From NCBI GenBank assembly GCA_015178975.1, contig WHVD01000015.1, positions 248,001 through 312,000 on the forward strand: a stretch of DNA of 64,000 nt. Reading direction: 5' to 3'. A program made the translations under genes and the position numbers. This stretch comes from Hysterangium stoloniferum. Lineage: Eukaryota > Basidiomycota > Agaricomycetes > Hysterangiales > Hysterangiaceae. Shown here in pieces: positions 1 to 10,987 of this stretch (position 1 is the stretch's first letter; each line of letters opens with the position of its first letter). The notes under the pieces were generated by a model. The model saw nothing but the letters and a program-made list of their open reading frames with translations, was not told where the DNA came from and did not search any database.

Positions 1-841
1 GTACCACTCCTAACTTTGATCTCTGTATTCCTAACAGCTGCTAAGGCAGCATCACGCTCCTGGCGCATATCGTCTCTTTCTTGTACGGCCTGCGTATATC
101 GTGACTCCCACCCTACAGACCTGGTTTGCTGTGCAGATAAGCGATGTGCAGTGGTGCGGGCATCATGTAGTTCACGTTGTAACATCTTGGTCGTTGAATC
201 GGAAAGCTCGGTCTTTATGAGGAGCTCTTGGATTCGCTGGAGGAGGATGAGTGGTGTGATAGAGGGGGGTGTGACAGACAAAGTTGGGACGTACTGATTC
301 CATAATTGAATTCTCTTCGGTGACTATGTCCAGTTTCCGCTTAAGCAGCTCAATTTGGAGGCGGGCATCGTCTGGGAGATCTGAAGTCTCTGAGAAAGAT
401 GCTTCGCTTGCCTACAACATTACATGTGTGAACGATCCCATGGAACATGATTAATATTGTTTGCTCACTTGACGAGAAAGAACTGCATCCTGTCGTCGAA
501 TGTATGCCTCGTACCTCTGTAGTAAAGCCTGACCAACCTCTATATATTCAACAGCGTCGGTGGTAATTCAGTAGGCAGCTGGAAGGGCACTCACCGGCAC
601 TCAAGACGAGCCTGCTCTCCAACTTGGCTCTCACGTCCGACCAAGCGACCAATGAGGGGCATTCGCGCCTGCGACAACAGCAGGCAATATGGGCATCCGG
701 GGTGGGGGCACGGGTCTTTGAAAAGTTAGACAAGGCCAACGTGAGATCGTCAATGGTCTTATTAGCGTGATGGTCTGACGCTGTCGTCGTCGCTGGGCTA
801 GCCGAACGCGAGCTGGGTGCAGAGAGGGGGCCAACCATCAT
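1..841 (-). CDS. Coiled-coil protein, N-terminal part (runs off left edge)
   Basis: Four exons can be joined on the minus strand: 841-595, 539-469, 411-295 and 236 to the window edge. Introns are 55, 57 and 58 bp with GTGAGT, GTGAGC and GTACGT donors and AG acceptors, and the frame is kept throughout. The start is one of two adjacent ATGs (841 or 838). The first exon encodes a Ser/Ala-rich head and a Cys-rich patch (CCCRRRECPSL). Later exons become strongly heptad-like and charged (LLKRKLDIVTEENS, RIQELLIKTELSDS, QERDDMRQERDAALAAV), so most of the visible protein is predicted coiled coil. I do not recognise a named family. The look is of a conserved fungal coiled-coil scaffold of unknown role. 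The C-terminus lies outside the window. It is divergent from the reductase gene at 1591. Confidence 0.75.
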
Positions 842-1590
842 GGTGGCTATGAACAGGAAGAGTGGTACTTAAGTGAATTGAAAAAGAAGATTGTTTGAAG
901 TGAACAACGAAAAGGGGACATTCAATTAATGAGATGACTAAGCCCCGGCAAAGATGGGATCCTCTCCGCCATCTTGGGCTGTGACGGTGGGTGCCTTGGA
1001 GGTTGACAGGAAGTACTCGGTAGCCATTCATTGACCAATGGGGACGTGAAGGAAAGGCGGAGGTGTACAGGAGGAGGTCTGTATCCGCTTCATGAAGGTC
1101 CTATAGATAAATCTGGGAGAATATTTCATACCACCACAATTAATGTGACCCGAGCACGATGATCACTTGCATTAAGAGGTAGCTTCAAAGTAGAGTCCCT
1201 GAATCAAAGCTCATAGCAAAGCCTCAAGAATGGACGTGTCATTTGCTATTCATCTTTACTCGAATGGAAAAAGAACTTTAGTGTAGAGATGCTTTCCGGG
1301 AGTATTTGACCCTGGGTCAACGTTCACCGTAGGACTGACTATCCTCTCGAATCATGATATATGAGTAATGCTGTCGCCGAAAGGGTGCAGGATGGCCAGA
1401 TTACTCAGCTGGCTAAGAAATTTCAACTCATCATCAACAATCCTTAGGAATCCAATGTGTGTGATTGATTATACATCCAATGAGAAATCAATCCTTTTTT
1501 AGGACTTCGGTATGACGCAATACAGTCTGAATCTACTATATAATCACACAAAGAACCTAAGACTCCTCCAAACCCACCCTGCATACTAAA
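842..1590. promoter_or_regulatory. Shared upstream region of two divergent genes
   Basis: These 749 bp separate the minus-strand coiled-coil gene (ATG 841) from the plus-strand reductase gene (ATG 1591), so both promoters must lie here. Short minus-strand ORFs cross it without homology I recognise. I see no clear operator-like repeat. Confidence 0.5.
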
Positions 1591-2896
1591 ATGTCTCAGC
1601 AAACATCTCTGCTCTTGGTATCCAAACAAGGCGCGTTTGAAGTTAAAACCACAGATATCCAGAAGCCTGGCCCGGGTGATGTCTTGGTCAAGGTCTGTAC
1701 ATGTGGCTTTTTGAAAATATAATTGATTAACAAAAAATCAGATCATGGCCACAGCCTTGAACCCCGTTGACTGGAAAATTCAGAAATACGGGGCCTTCGT
1801 CCAAACGTACCCTGCTGTCTTGGGCACCGACTCCGCAGGCGTCGTCGAGGAAGTCGGCGAGGGCGTAACGTCATTTAAGAAAGGCGATAAAGTGTGAGAT
1901 GCGCAATAGCTCACGTAACCATCACCACCTGACGCGCTTTGATTTTTCATCTCCCAGGCTCCATCAAGGCTTCTTTACGAACGATAAAGCTACTTTCCAA
2001 CAGTACACCACATGCCCTGTTGACATTCTAGCAAAGGTCTGTGTCAATTTATTCCTGTCCTCGGTAGTTTGTCTTACTGAAGAAAATACAGATTCCTGAT
2101 AATATAACCTTTGACCAAGCAGCTTCGATTCCCTTGGGTCTTGCCACCGCAGCTGTTGGATATTACAACCCTGTAGAAACCGGTGGAGGCTTAACGGCTC
2201 CTTGGGCTGGAGGCGAGGGAAAATATAAAGGCCAAGGAATCGTAATTTTTGGCGGCTCGTCGTCTGTGGGCCAATACGGTCAGTAGACTCTCTCCCTACT
2301 TTATACGCGAGAGTCACTCCTCACCATCGTCACCGCCAGCCATCCAACTAGCCCGTATCTCCGGATTCTCCCCCATCGTTACCACTACCTCCCCACACAA
2401 CGCCGACCTGGTCAAGTCCCTTGGCGCCACACACGTCATCGACCGCAAGGCCGACGTCGTCGCCGAGGCAAAGAAAATCCTCACAACGCCCCCGCAATAC
2501 ATCTACGACGCGATCGCCGACAGCAGCACCCAGGTGCAGGCGTGGCAGATCCTCGGCGCAAACGGGACCCTGATCCTCGTGATCCCCCCGGTCGACGCGA
2601 TAAAAGGCGACGAGGACGGCAAGAGACCCATCCACATCTTCGGGAATGTGCATATACAGCGCGACCTGGGGCGTGCCATGTACGCGACCTTGACTGAGTA
2701 CTTGGCGTCGGAGAAGATTACGGTGCGTTGTTGCGGCGTGCATTTTTGTGTTTTATTGCGGCCTAATTGCCTATCGCAGCCCAATCGTGTTGAGATCGTC
2801 CCCGGAGGCCTCAGTGGCATTCCGGAGGGTCTCCAGCGGATGCAAAGGAATGAAGTCTCTGGTGTAAAGCTCATCGCCCGGCCTCAAGAGGTGTGA
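1591..2896 (+). CDS. MDR-superfamily zinc-independent alcohol dehydrogenase / enoyl reductase-like protein
   Basis: Six exons: 1591-1692, 1742-1893, 1958-2036, 2092-2278, 2340-2722, 2780-2896. Together they encode 339 residues, the normal size for this family. The N-terminal GroES-like half shows [10 protein letters not shown] and [13 protein letters not shown]. The Rossmann half shows the cofactor loop [19 protein letters not shown], then LGATHVIDR and a C-terminal IPEGLQRM. These are typical of the fungal ToxD/CipB-like MDR reductases. The Cys/His zinc ligands of classical alcohol dehydrogenases are absent, so a zinc-free NAD(P)H-dependent reductase is inferred; the substrate cannot be told. 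The last intron (57 bp) has no in-frame stop, so its retention would leave a readable variant. A decayed relative lies at 4784-5210. Confidence 0.88.
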
Positions 2897-4783
2897 CATG
2901 TTGTGGGTGTTTTTGCATTATCAGTTTGTTCCCTGGGTCCTTGTCGTGAAGTAAAACTGTACTATAAGAAATGAATAAATCAGAGAAGTTCTATCTTTTC
3001 CAGATGCGAGAATCAGGGAGGGATTACACGTGTGTTGTTCACTCAAGCTCCTTGACACTGCTTGTAGGGTGGCGAGCTCTTATGGACTGGCAGTTGTATC
3101 CGCCGCTCGGTCAATGAATTGAATACACAACGTGGTAGTTAACATATGTAGTTCAAAGACGCCTCCCTGTAATTGATACCTGAATACTGAAAAGATCCAG
3201 TTCACGAGGACACTCATACTCAAATCGGCCACAATGATCGTGACCCCCCATTATACGCGACAAGCATTCACTCGACGGAAACGACTTTGGGCTGGTCTAG
3301 TCCTTAACCAGGGTGGGGCTCATTTCCGCTACATAAAACCAGTTAATGCGCAAATCCCAGATATACATCGATGCGGATACATCTATCTTTCCATAAGTGT
3401 ACTAAGAGATTGAGCTACTGAAATAAAAAATCACATTCATCTGGCCCGGGACTCTCATCGATGAGATCGTGAGTGCTGCCATGGATGACACCGTAATGTA
3501 TTCAACACATGTACAAAATTCCCGCAAGGTCTTTGCTCTTAGTTCAAACGGCCGGTTAATCTTGCCAAAAGGTTTACATCACTTCTTTCAGGAGGCACGG
3601 ATGCCCCTTGAGAAAGAATGCGTGTGTCTCTTTGTTGAATCTTTGGTTTATTCCTATAACCCATACTCTGATATACCGTATTATTCTGGAATTACGCAAG
3701 TTCACTAATCGGAGCATGGCCCACCCACAAGCAATTCAAGGCTTATCTGCATGGAAAGTCAGAACACAGCAATATTGGAGGATTTTCGGGGCCGCCGGGA
3801 GGCCCCTTATTTTGCATGCGATCTGCGACTCATCTACAAAACAATGAGGCTGAAGATCCGCAGGAAGAAAAGGACATGAGTACGGCCGCCAGCGTCAAAA
3901 GTGTCCGTGGGGTGGCGTTTTCGCTTGAAACGCATCACTATGGTTTCAAATGCTATTTATGAAGCCTGGCCAGATACAGAGAAAATGGACACGACGCAAC
4001 AGCAGCGTGTGACACGAGGGCACGCGAGGCAGTATATTGCCATGGAGTCGTAATGCATGCACAAAATGTACAGTGGGCATCATCTATCCGCTGTGAGGTG
4101 TGTCGAGAATGATAATCCTGCAAAGACAATTTCACGTTGATCGCTGGTCAAGGTAAAGAGGAGGACGAAAATGTGGTCAGGAGCGATAGAGTTGACATAC
4201 CTGCTATAGAGATACATATATATAAGCGCTGCGGCGTGATGAAGGGTCAGCATAAGATGAGACAGTTGATACATGAAAGTGGGACATCAGGCACTAGTCG
4301 CAAGAAGCGTGGTGTCTGTGTAGTATATGAGGTCACGCGGTAGATTGTTCTGAGGGCTGTCCAGGGGAACTAATGAGCCATGAGGGAAAGGATCATGAGC
4401 TCCATAAGGTAAGAGAACGTGCACGTCGACGGTCAACTAGATTAGATGAGTGTCAGATACCAGCTGATCGTACAGTGATTGATCCGACTAATCGAATTCG
4501 GCTAATCGTAATAATTGATCCGACTATCGCACACTGATCTAACATCGCTGGTGCCGAAAAGGATGGGGAGGAAGGCCAAATCTCCATCTCTGACTTTATT
4601 AGGAGCGATCAATCAATCCTTTTGTGAATTCGATATGCTGGGGTTGCTCCGTGCAGTCAGCCGTACGCTGCGCGCACTATGTAACCCGTCACTTTCTCAC
4701 CATAAAAGTAAACCTTCTCATAGCCCACCTTTCACCTGCAATCAAATGTGTAAATACAAACACTCTTTTTTTCGTAGAGACAG
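2897..4783. other. Intergenic region, no supported gene
   Basis: Only short ORFs with no recognisable domain occur here, none with convincing splice-linked continuation. A small run around 4440-4530 repeats variants of TTGATCCGACTA and TTCGGCTAATCG. The stretch separates the intact reductase gene from its decayed relative. Confidence 0.5.
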
Positions 4784-5210
4784 GCGGGTATGAGGTTGAA
4801 GCTACAGATATCCTGAATCCTGGTGCAGGGGATGTTCAAGGTGGAAAATAAACCCAGCTCAGCTGAAGTGATAATTTTGAAAACTGAAGGTCATATCGAG
4901 TCTTATCGACAGACTTGCCCCTCTGACTGGCAAACCCAGAAGTACAGCATCTTCATCATTGAAAACTACCCCTCTGCCTTAGACTTCGACTCCATGGGTG
5001 CCCTTGTGGAGGAAGTTAGGGAGGACATGACAGAATTTAAGAAAGACGATCAAGTGAAAACATAGACAGTAAGGTGTAATTTTCATGACTTTATGCATTT
5101 CGAACCTTTTTTTATATACTAGACCCCATCAAGGCTTCCTCATGAGCAATAAAGCTACCTTCCTTCTGACAGTACACAACATGCTGGTGCTGCTGAAAGT
5201 GCTGCAAAAG
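4784..5210 (+). pseudogene. Decayed copy of the MDR reductase N-terminal half
   Basis: Three blocks line up in order with exons 1-3 of the gene at 1591. 4784-4845 matches the end of exon 1 (CTACAGATATCC and the following Pro-Gly-rich codons). 4925-5060 matches exon 2 (encodes DWQTQKY and LVEEVREDMTEFKKDDQV against DWKIQKY and [18 protein letters not shown]). 5124-5210 matches exon 3 (CCCATCAAGGCTTCCTCATG). The start region is disrupted, a stop (TAG) falls at the end of the exon-2 block, and nothing resembling the nucleotide-binding half follows. It is a truncated, frame-broken tandem relic. Confidence 0.75.
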
Positions 5211-6268
5211 TTAAGGTTCATTTCGACTTGAGCTTATTTGCATTTGTGCCTGTGTAGGTAGTTTGTGGAACACACACCATGATAAAATTTCACAACCCTC
5301 CCATAACTTATGAGGGAGGCTGATACACTTGAAACTAGAGCCTAGAACTCCTTGACTCAAACAGAATATTTATCCTTATTTTACCCCTAGTGGATTCCTC
5401 CAAAGATGGCAAAGATGGCAAAAAAGGTCATCAACATAGTACTGGCTGGTTCATATGCATTTCATACCCAATTTTGGGAGGAGACCAGGATACTTGTGGC
5501 AGCCATGTAGTAGTGATATGACTCACAACACAAGTACAAGTAAGACTGCTTATAGACACATTATTGTATTACAAGGCCTAAAATGCTGTGAGTGTTTGAT
5601 ACTTAGTAACTATTTTGGATAGTGGGAAAGTTTGGTTATAAAATGCTGTTTCATTGATATTTCAACTCAAAATGAAAGCCTGTCATCAAATAGGCTCACT
5701 GGGTCCAGGTCACACAAGTTGATAGGACCATGGTGTATTGCTCAATGAACTAGTGAATGATATGTATACATGGTGGGAAGCAGGAAAAATGATTGTTTAC
5801 ATGACAAGTAAGAGATCACACATACATACATAAGACTGAGGCACCAAACATGCATTGAGTATCTCATTAGTATTACATAGCATGGCTGTCAGGTTGCATA
5901 TGAGAGGCATGTGTAGATAGATATCACAGAAGCCATGAACTGGTCAGATCCTAACAGTCACAAGATGAAATATGACATCATAACTAATCATACATTATCA
6001 TATTCTAACAGTGAGAGGAGGCTCTATGTTGGGGGGCTGACAATAGAGATCCTACTAGTTGAGAGGTCTGACTCTATAAAACAGGTGGAGATTGGCTTCA
6101 ACTTATGTGTTGCACCCTCATACAAACTGTCAGGGTACTCTGGTATTTCAAACAGAGTGGATAGTACAATATGGACTGAAGACAACACTTAGCTCATTTG
6201 ATTGGGGGGCTAATATACATACTAAGAGTTGTAAGGTAGAGGATCACAGCTTGCCAACAACACCTTAG
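5211..6268. repeat. AT-rich spacer with a fragment of a LTR-like repeat (6008-6240)
   Basis: No gene is supported. From about 6008 the sequence matches the repeat at 44,900-45,130: shared blocks for AGAGATC..ACTAG, GGTCTGACTCTATAA, GGCTTCAACTTATGTGTTG and GTATTTCAAACAGAG. It therefore belongs to the same LTR-derived family ('E') and carries the conserved U5 motif (6093-6119). Confidence 0.5.
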
Positions 6269-7487
6269 TGTTAAGTTCTGGATCTCAGGGCAGATTTTCC
6301 AGTGGATATTCCAGACTCTCCCTGGAAATATGTCCATGAAGTTTCCAGGGATTAGTCTGGGGAGCATTGGAATATTACCAGAGTATGGGATGGACTTGGC
6401 TTCAGCTTATGTACTGCACCCTCATGCACTCACTTGGGTGTCCATATTTCAGGGGGTGGATATATGCCAGAGTGTTTATGGATACTCAGAGTCCAGAGGG
6501 TTCTGGATATCAAGCATACAGAAAGAATAAAGGAATGAATTAACTAAGTCAAGATTAAAACTAAGGAGCCCTGGGTTCCAGGGCAGGTCAGAACCTTGGC
6601 ATAGAGAAGTGACAAGTGTTGATAGGGATGATCAGGTGAAGGTCGTGTCATGGATTAAAGATATACATATATAGAGCAAACACAGGGAGTCTGGGTCAGG
6701 AAATGACCAAGAACACTTGGAGATGCTATCTGGAAAAGGGCAGAGTCCAATGGCTTCTGGGTCATAAAAGGAGGTGCCTAGTTGATGGCAGAATACCAGA
6801 ATGGGATTTGAGTTGAAGGGTACTTGAGGGATAAGGGTCAGGTTCCAGTGGATTCTGGATCTTGATACTACTAGTCTGGAAGATAGTTCAGAACCTGATA
6901 TGATGTCCAGGGAATACTCTGTGGAGTCTCCAGGAACAGAACCTGATATGATGTCCAGGAAATACTCTGTAGAGTCTCCAGGAACAGAACCTGATATGAT
7001 GTCCAGGAAATACTCCATGGAGTCTCCAGGAACAGATCTTCACACCTTAAAGAGTATTAGGGAGGGAGCAAGTAGGCTGAAGACTAAATGGGGGTAATCT
7101 AAGTCAATATTAGAACTGAGGGGTAGTAGCATACATAGTAGGAGCTTTATACAAAAGTGTAATGGATAAGTGGAGGGCCAATCAAGGAAACAGGAAGTAG
7201 TGATAGGTCAAAGGAAGCACAAGAAAGGGCAGGGATCATACTAGAACTAAATATGATGTGGTAAAAGCATTCTAGAGGGTATGAGGTGGCAAAATATTGT
7301 TTACAAGTAGAATGGGTGACAGGAGAGTGTTGGGATGGAGATGGGATGGGATGTTGAAAAGGGAAAACCAATAGTAACACAAGTACCATGGGTGGTGATA
7401 CTGTGGCAGGGGTACCAATGGCAGGAATGCCAGAGGTGGGGAGAGTAAAACAAGGTTGCAGGGGGCTGAATGACTGGGATCCTAACA
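6269..7487 (-). repeat. Probable LTR of family E (minus orientation)
   Basis: The segment starts TGTTAAGTTCTGG and ends GGATCCTAACA, the same ends as other family-E copies (for example TGTTAGGATCC at 24,721 and 43,340 on the other strand). It contains the conserved motif GGCTTCAGCTTATGTACTGC near 6398. I see no clear target duplication, so the outer limits are tentative. Confidence 0.5.
6891..7034 (+). repeat. 48-bp tandem repeat, three copies
   Basis: Three consecutive 48-bp units begin GAACCTGATATGATGTCCAG. They differ at only a few positions and would translate as a 16-residue repeat (EPDMMSREYSVESPGT). The array lies inside the family-E LTR, so it is more likely non-coding minisatellite than a protein repeat. 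Confidence 0.8.
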
Positions 7488-8625
7488 AAAACTGTTGTAC
7501 ATACAGATATGCACATGAAAATCACACTACTACATCTGAAGACCATATTAGTAATTATTCACCCACATGCCTATATACATATGTATGTAATGTCTGGAAT
7601 GTGCAATGGTCAGGATAGGATGGTGATGGCCTGGGGGGTTTTGATGGTAAATGTACCTATAAAGATGTGGTCAGGGTGTCATTAGTGGGTATATATGTAC
7701 TGTACATATCATGAACAAAGCCCTTACTGATATTTATTGTTGTTAATTGACCTGTAAAGAGAGCATCCCCAAACATGATGAGCGACAACAATGTGGTACC
7801 CCATGGAGAAACACAAGTGTCTAAAGCAGAGTTCAAACTGACTTATAAAAAACATTTTTTTTGAGCAGGGTATGGTCCTCAAAAAATAACATGAAGTCCC
7901 TTGCAAGAGCTGTTTTTAAGAGGTATACATACAGTATATGCAGTGTAAAGCTGGGGGATTACAACTAATCTTATTAACACTTATGTAGCAGATCAAAGCA
8001 ATAAATGCCTGAGGTATTTGAGATACTCATTTTACTCATGATGGTATAGCTGGTCATAAAGAGTCATGGATGGTTATTGGGAATTTTATTAAATTGTTTG
8101 GATGATTGGACTGGACAGCAATTGCTGGATATGTTACAAATTTAAAGGGCAGGTACCTAATGTAAACACATTACAGCAAGCATGACCTCCTGACATGACA
8201 AAACGATTCACTAATTTAAAGGTTCAAAATTTCATAAACAACCAGTACCCTCGAATCTACACGTGGCTATTCAGAGGCTCCATTTTCCCAGGCCTACTGC
8301 GGGTCTGAATAGCTAGGGCCCGATCTAGACAGGTCTGCGCTGGCTATCAGATCTCATCTCACTTCGACTAAAAGGTCCCACACGTGACTGGTCGTTGACA
8401 TTAGAATTTAAGGAGCTAGTTGAGCATGCAGACTAAACTGGTTCAACTTCCAACTTCACTCCCCTTCATGTGACATTACGCGCTTGTCACACGTGATTGA
8501 TTTCCCCCGTACTTCAGACTTCTTAAATCTTACAAAATTTGAATCCAATGACTTCAAAAGGTTTAGTTATATCATTCCCATGCGTATTAACATGTTTTGT
8601 ATGATTCAATCTGCCAGATTCGGAT
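7488..8625. other. Intergenic region upstream of the EVE-domain gene
   Basis: AT-rich with no supported gene up to about 8200. From about 8250 the base composition becomes less AT-rich and probably contains the promoter of the gene at 8626. No clear motif was identified. Confidence 0.4.
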
Positions 8626-9710
8626 ATGAACGCGCAAGTATCTTACTATCTGATGAAAGCCGAACCGGATTCCAGGATCGTAAAGGGCAAAGATGTCAAA
8701 GTAAGTGTTTATATTTATCTTAAGTAACATCAGTCAAACAGAAGATCTTGATAGTTCAGCGTGGACGACTTTGAGGCTACAGGAACGACAGCGTGGGAAG
8801 GTGTCAGAAATCATGAAGCGAAGAACATCATGAAGGGGATGAATTTGGGTGATAAGGCATTTCAATGCTGAATCTCTACGTGTCTAAATTTATTAAAAAA
8901 TGATACATAGGTGCTATTTTACCATTCGAATACGAAAAGTCCAGGTCAGTGAAGTCAACGAGTCTGGAGCTTGTGTTAACTGTCATTCTAGGTATTGCAG
9001 GTTTTGCAGAGGTATAGTGACTGAATTTCAAAGATCAATACATCATCAATATCTCTTTAGGTTTCAAAAGAAGCGTATCCCGACCGTGAGTATACAACTT
9101 GCAACTAGTCTGCACCTGAACTTACACGGACGGTTCCCTTCAGACACGGCCTGGGATAAGTTCGTCTGCTTCACAATGCATTAAAAGTAAACCGTTAATC
9201 AGGCGCAGGGAGCATCCATATTTTGATCCCAAAACCGACCCAAACTTACCAAAATGGTTTATGGTGGACCTTCGGTTTGCTTCACGTGCATCTCATTTCG
9301 TGTCCCTCGCCCTTTTACGCCACATATCTACACTATCAAAGCCACCTTCAACAATGGGATATTTAGAAGTTGAGGATCTTAAGGTGAGTATGGGAGTGAT
9401 GATCGCCTAAAACAGGCATTTGACCACTCGGGTGTCCCAGGCGATCAAGGACATGGCTCTTCTAAATAAAGGTCGACTAAGTGTACAGCGGGTCACCAAA
9501 GAAGAATGGGATGTAGTCGAGAAGATTGCTGAGGAAGGATACGAAGGTTTAAATCTCAGGGCGGCCACCAAAGAGAAGGGAGCTCATAAGGCAAAGACAG
9601 AAGGCCACGATGGCCATGCTAATCAAGGCGAGAATAATAATACATCGAAACGCAAGCCGAAAATTGGCCAATCGGAAGGAACTAGAAAGTCGAAACGGGC
9701 GAAAATCTAA
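8626..9710 (+). CDS. EVE-domain protein (THYN1-like)
   Basis: Eight exons can be assembled: 8626-8700, 8755-8856, 8911-8944, 8992-9011, 9061-9085, 9144-9159, 9209-9383, 9441-9710. They give 238 residues. The EVE fold signature is clear: YYLMKAEPDSRI at the start, then FSVDDFEATGTTAWEGVRNH, MKGMNLGDKVLFYHSN, GIAGFAEVSKEAYPD, HPYFDPKTDP and KWFMVDLRF. The C-terminal tail is Lys-rich and probably nuclear. EVE domains are PUA-related and are thought to bind modified nucleobases; the exact role here is unknown. Three exons are only 16-25 nt long. Intron 2 (8857-8910) appears to begin with GC rather than GT. The start is the ATG immediately before the conserved N-terminus. Confidence 0.88.
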
Positions 9711-10987
9711 CATTGTCACGCGAGAAATATTGCATTATTGATCAACTTTCGTGATTAATCGATGATGCTTTTCTTTTTCCGAAAAAAAAAAATAACCACT
9801 ATGAGATTATGATATCATCCACAACTGATATCAAATCTTTTATAGGGACAGTTGCACAACAATCTCCCATGATCGACAATGAAAATCACGCCTTTTCCAT
9901 TTATTAATCCTCGCGGAGACTCAGGTTTTTAAGAGCACTTCTCCTTCAGAGTCTTCTGGCAGTGATCTTCAGGGAAAGGTTTCTTCTTGCTTTCTACGCC
10001 GTCATATGATTAAGTTTGGTCTTCCTCAATATCCAAAGGTACTTGTGTTTGATCGAAGTATGTCTGCGATCATTTGTCATCAGTGCCTCAAGTATCATGC
10101 TGTTTGTTTGTGCGCTGTCGGCCCTCGGAGCCGTGAGCATGGAATTGATTCTCGTATAAATGATTTAACCTTTTGATAGCCTTCAGCATATGGTTCTATT
10201 ACTTTGACAATCTTTGGCATCAACAAGGTATTGCGGGCCCGAAACTCCGTAGCACGTATTATACTGAGACAATAAAGACTGCAAGGAAAGTCCGAAATTC
10301 TTTGACCGATAAATTGGCGTTATTTATTACGAAGCTCATATCAGAAAAGGTGACACAAAAAGGCTGTTCGGTTAGCCAGGGTAGATGCGTTATTGAGGTG
10401 TGTAGGTCCATGTTTTTTTGCACCACGGTTCGATGCCAGACTTAAATTACTTGTTTGAACCATAGCAGGACAGACAGATCGAGTTACTTTATTTCGGAGA
10501 TATAGCTGAGGCCATGTGATATTTCACACTGCATGGCGCTGCGGGCCCCGAGCGTGTCGGGAACAATGGATTGGCATGCGATAGGGGATGAGACCGATAG
10601 CGATCGAAATGAGATGGGGGGGTGTTTACAAAAATCTATCTATGATTCCTTTGGGAGAAGCGGTGTGGAAAGACCGCCGTACTCTTGTGGGAGTCTGGTG
10701 CCGACCGCTTGTGTGGGTCCCTTTGCAAGGTCTGGTTGTAGTGGTTTGTTGATCCACCATCTTCCAACCCGCCACCACACCATATCCAGCACGTCGTTTG
10801 CGCTCGTTTGCTCTCTAGTCGTCTACGCTGCTATCCTTCTTTTCTTTTGGCTCCTCTTTCTTTTTTGTTGTCTGCTATCCCACCGTTATCGATTGTCGTA
10901 CGTCCTGTCTTGCTTTCCACCACTATATCTTCTTCGTTGCTTTTAAGAAAGAAAGAAAAAGAAAATTCTTAGTAAAAGATACTAGAA
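9711..10987. promoter_or_regulatory. Intergenic region and long 5' region of the RRM gene
   Basis: No domain-bearing ORF. The last 200 bp before the ATG at 10988 are pyrimidine-rich (CTCCTCTTTCTTTTTTGTTG around 10850), typical of fungal core promoters and 5' UTRs. Open frames at 10173-10445 and 10533-10946 look incidental. Confidence 0.45.

Noticed and set aside
2348-2743. Antisense ORFs over the reductase gene
   Set aside because: Shadows of the GC-rich coding exon; no splice or domain support.
3469-3847. Two overlapping ORFs of 79 codons
   Set aside because: No homology, no splice-linked continuation and no codon signal that I can defend.
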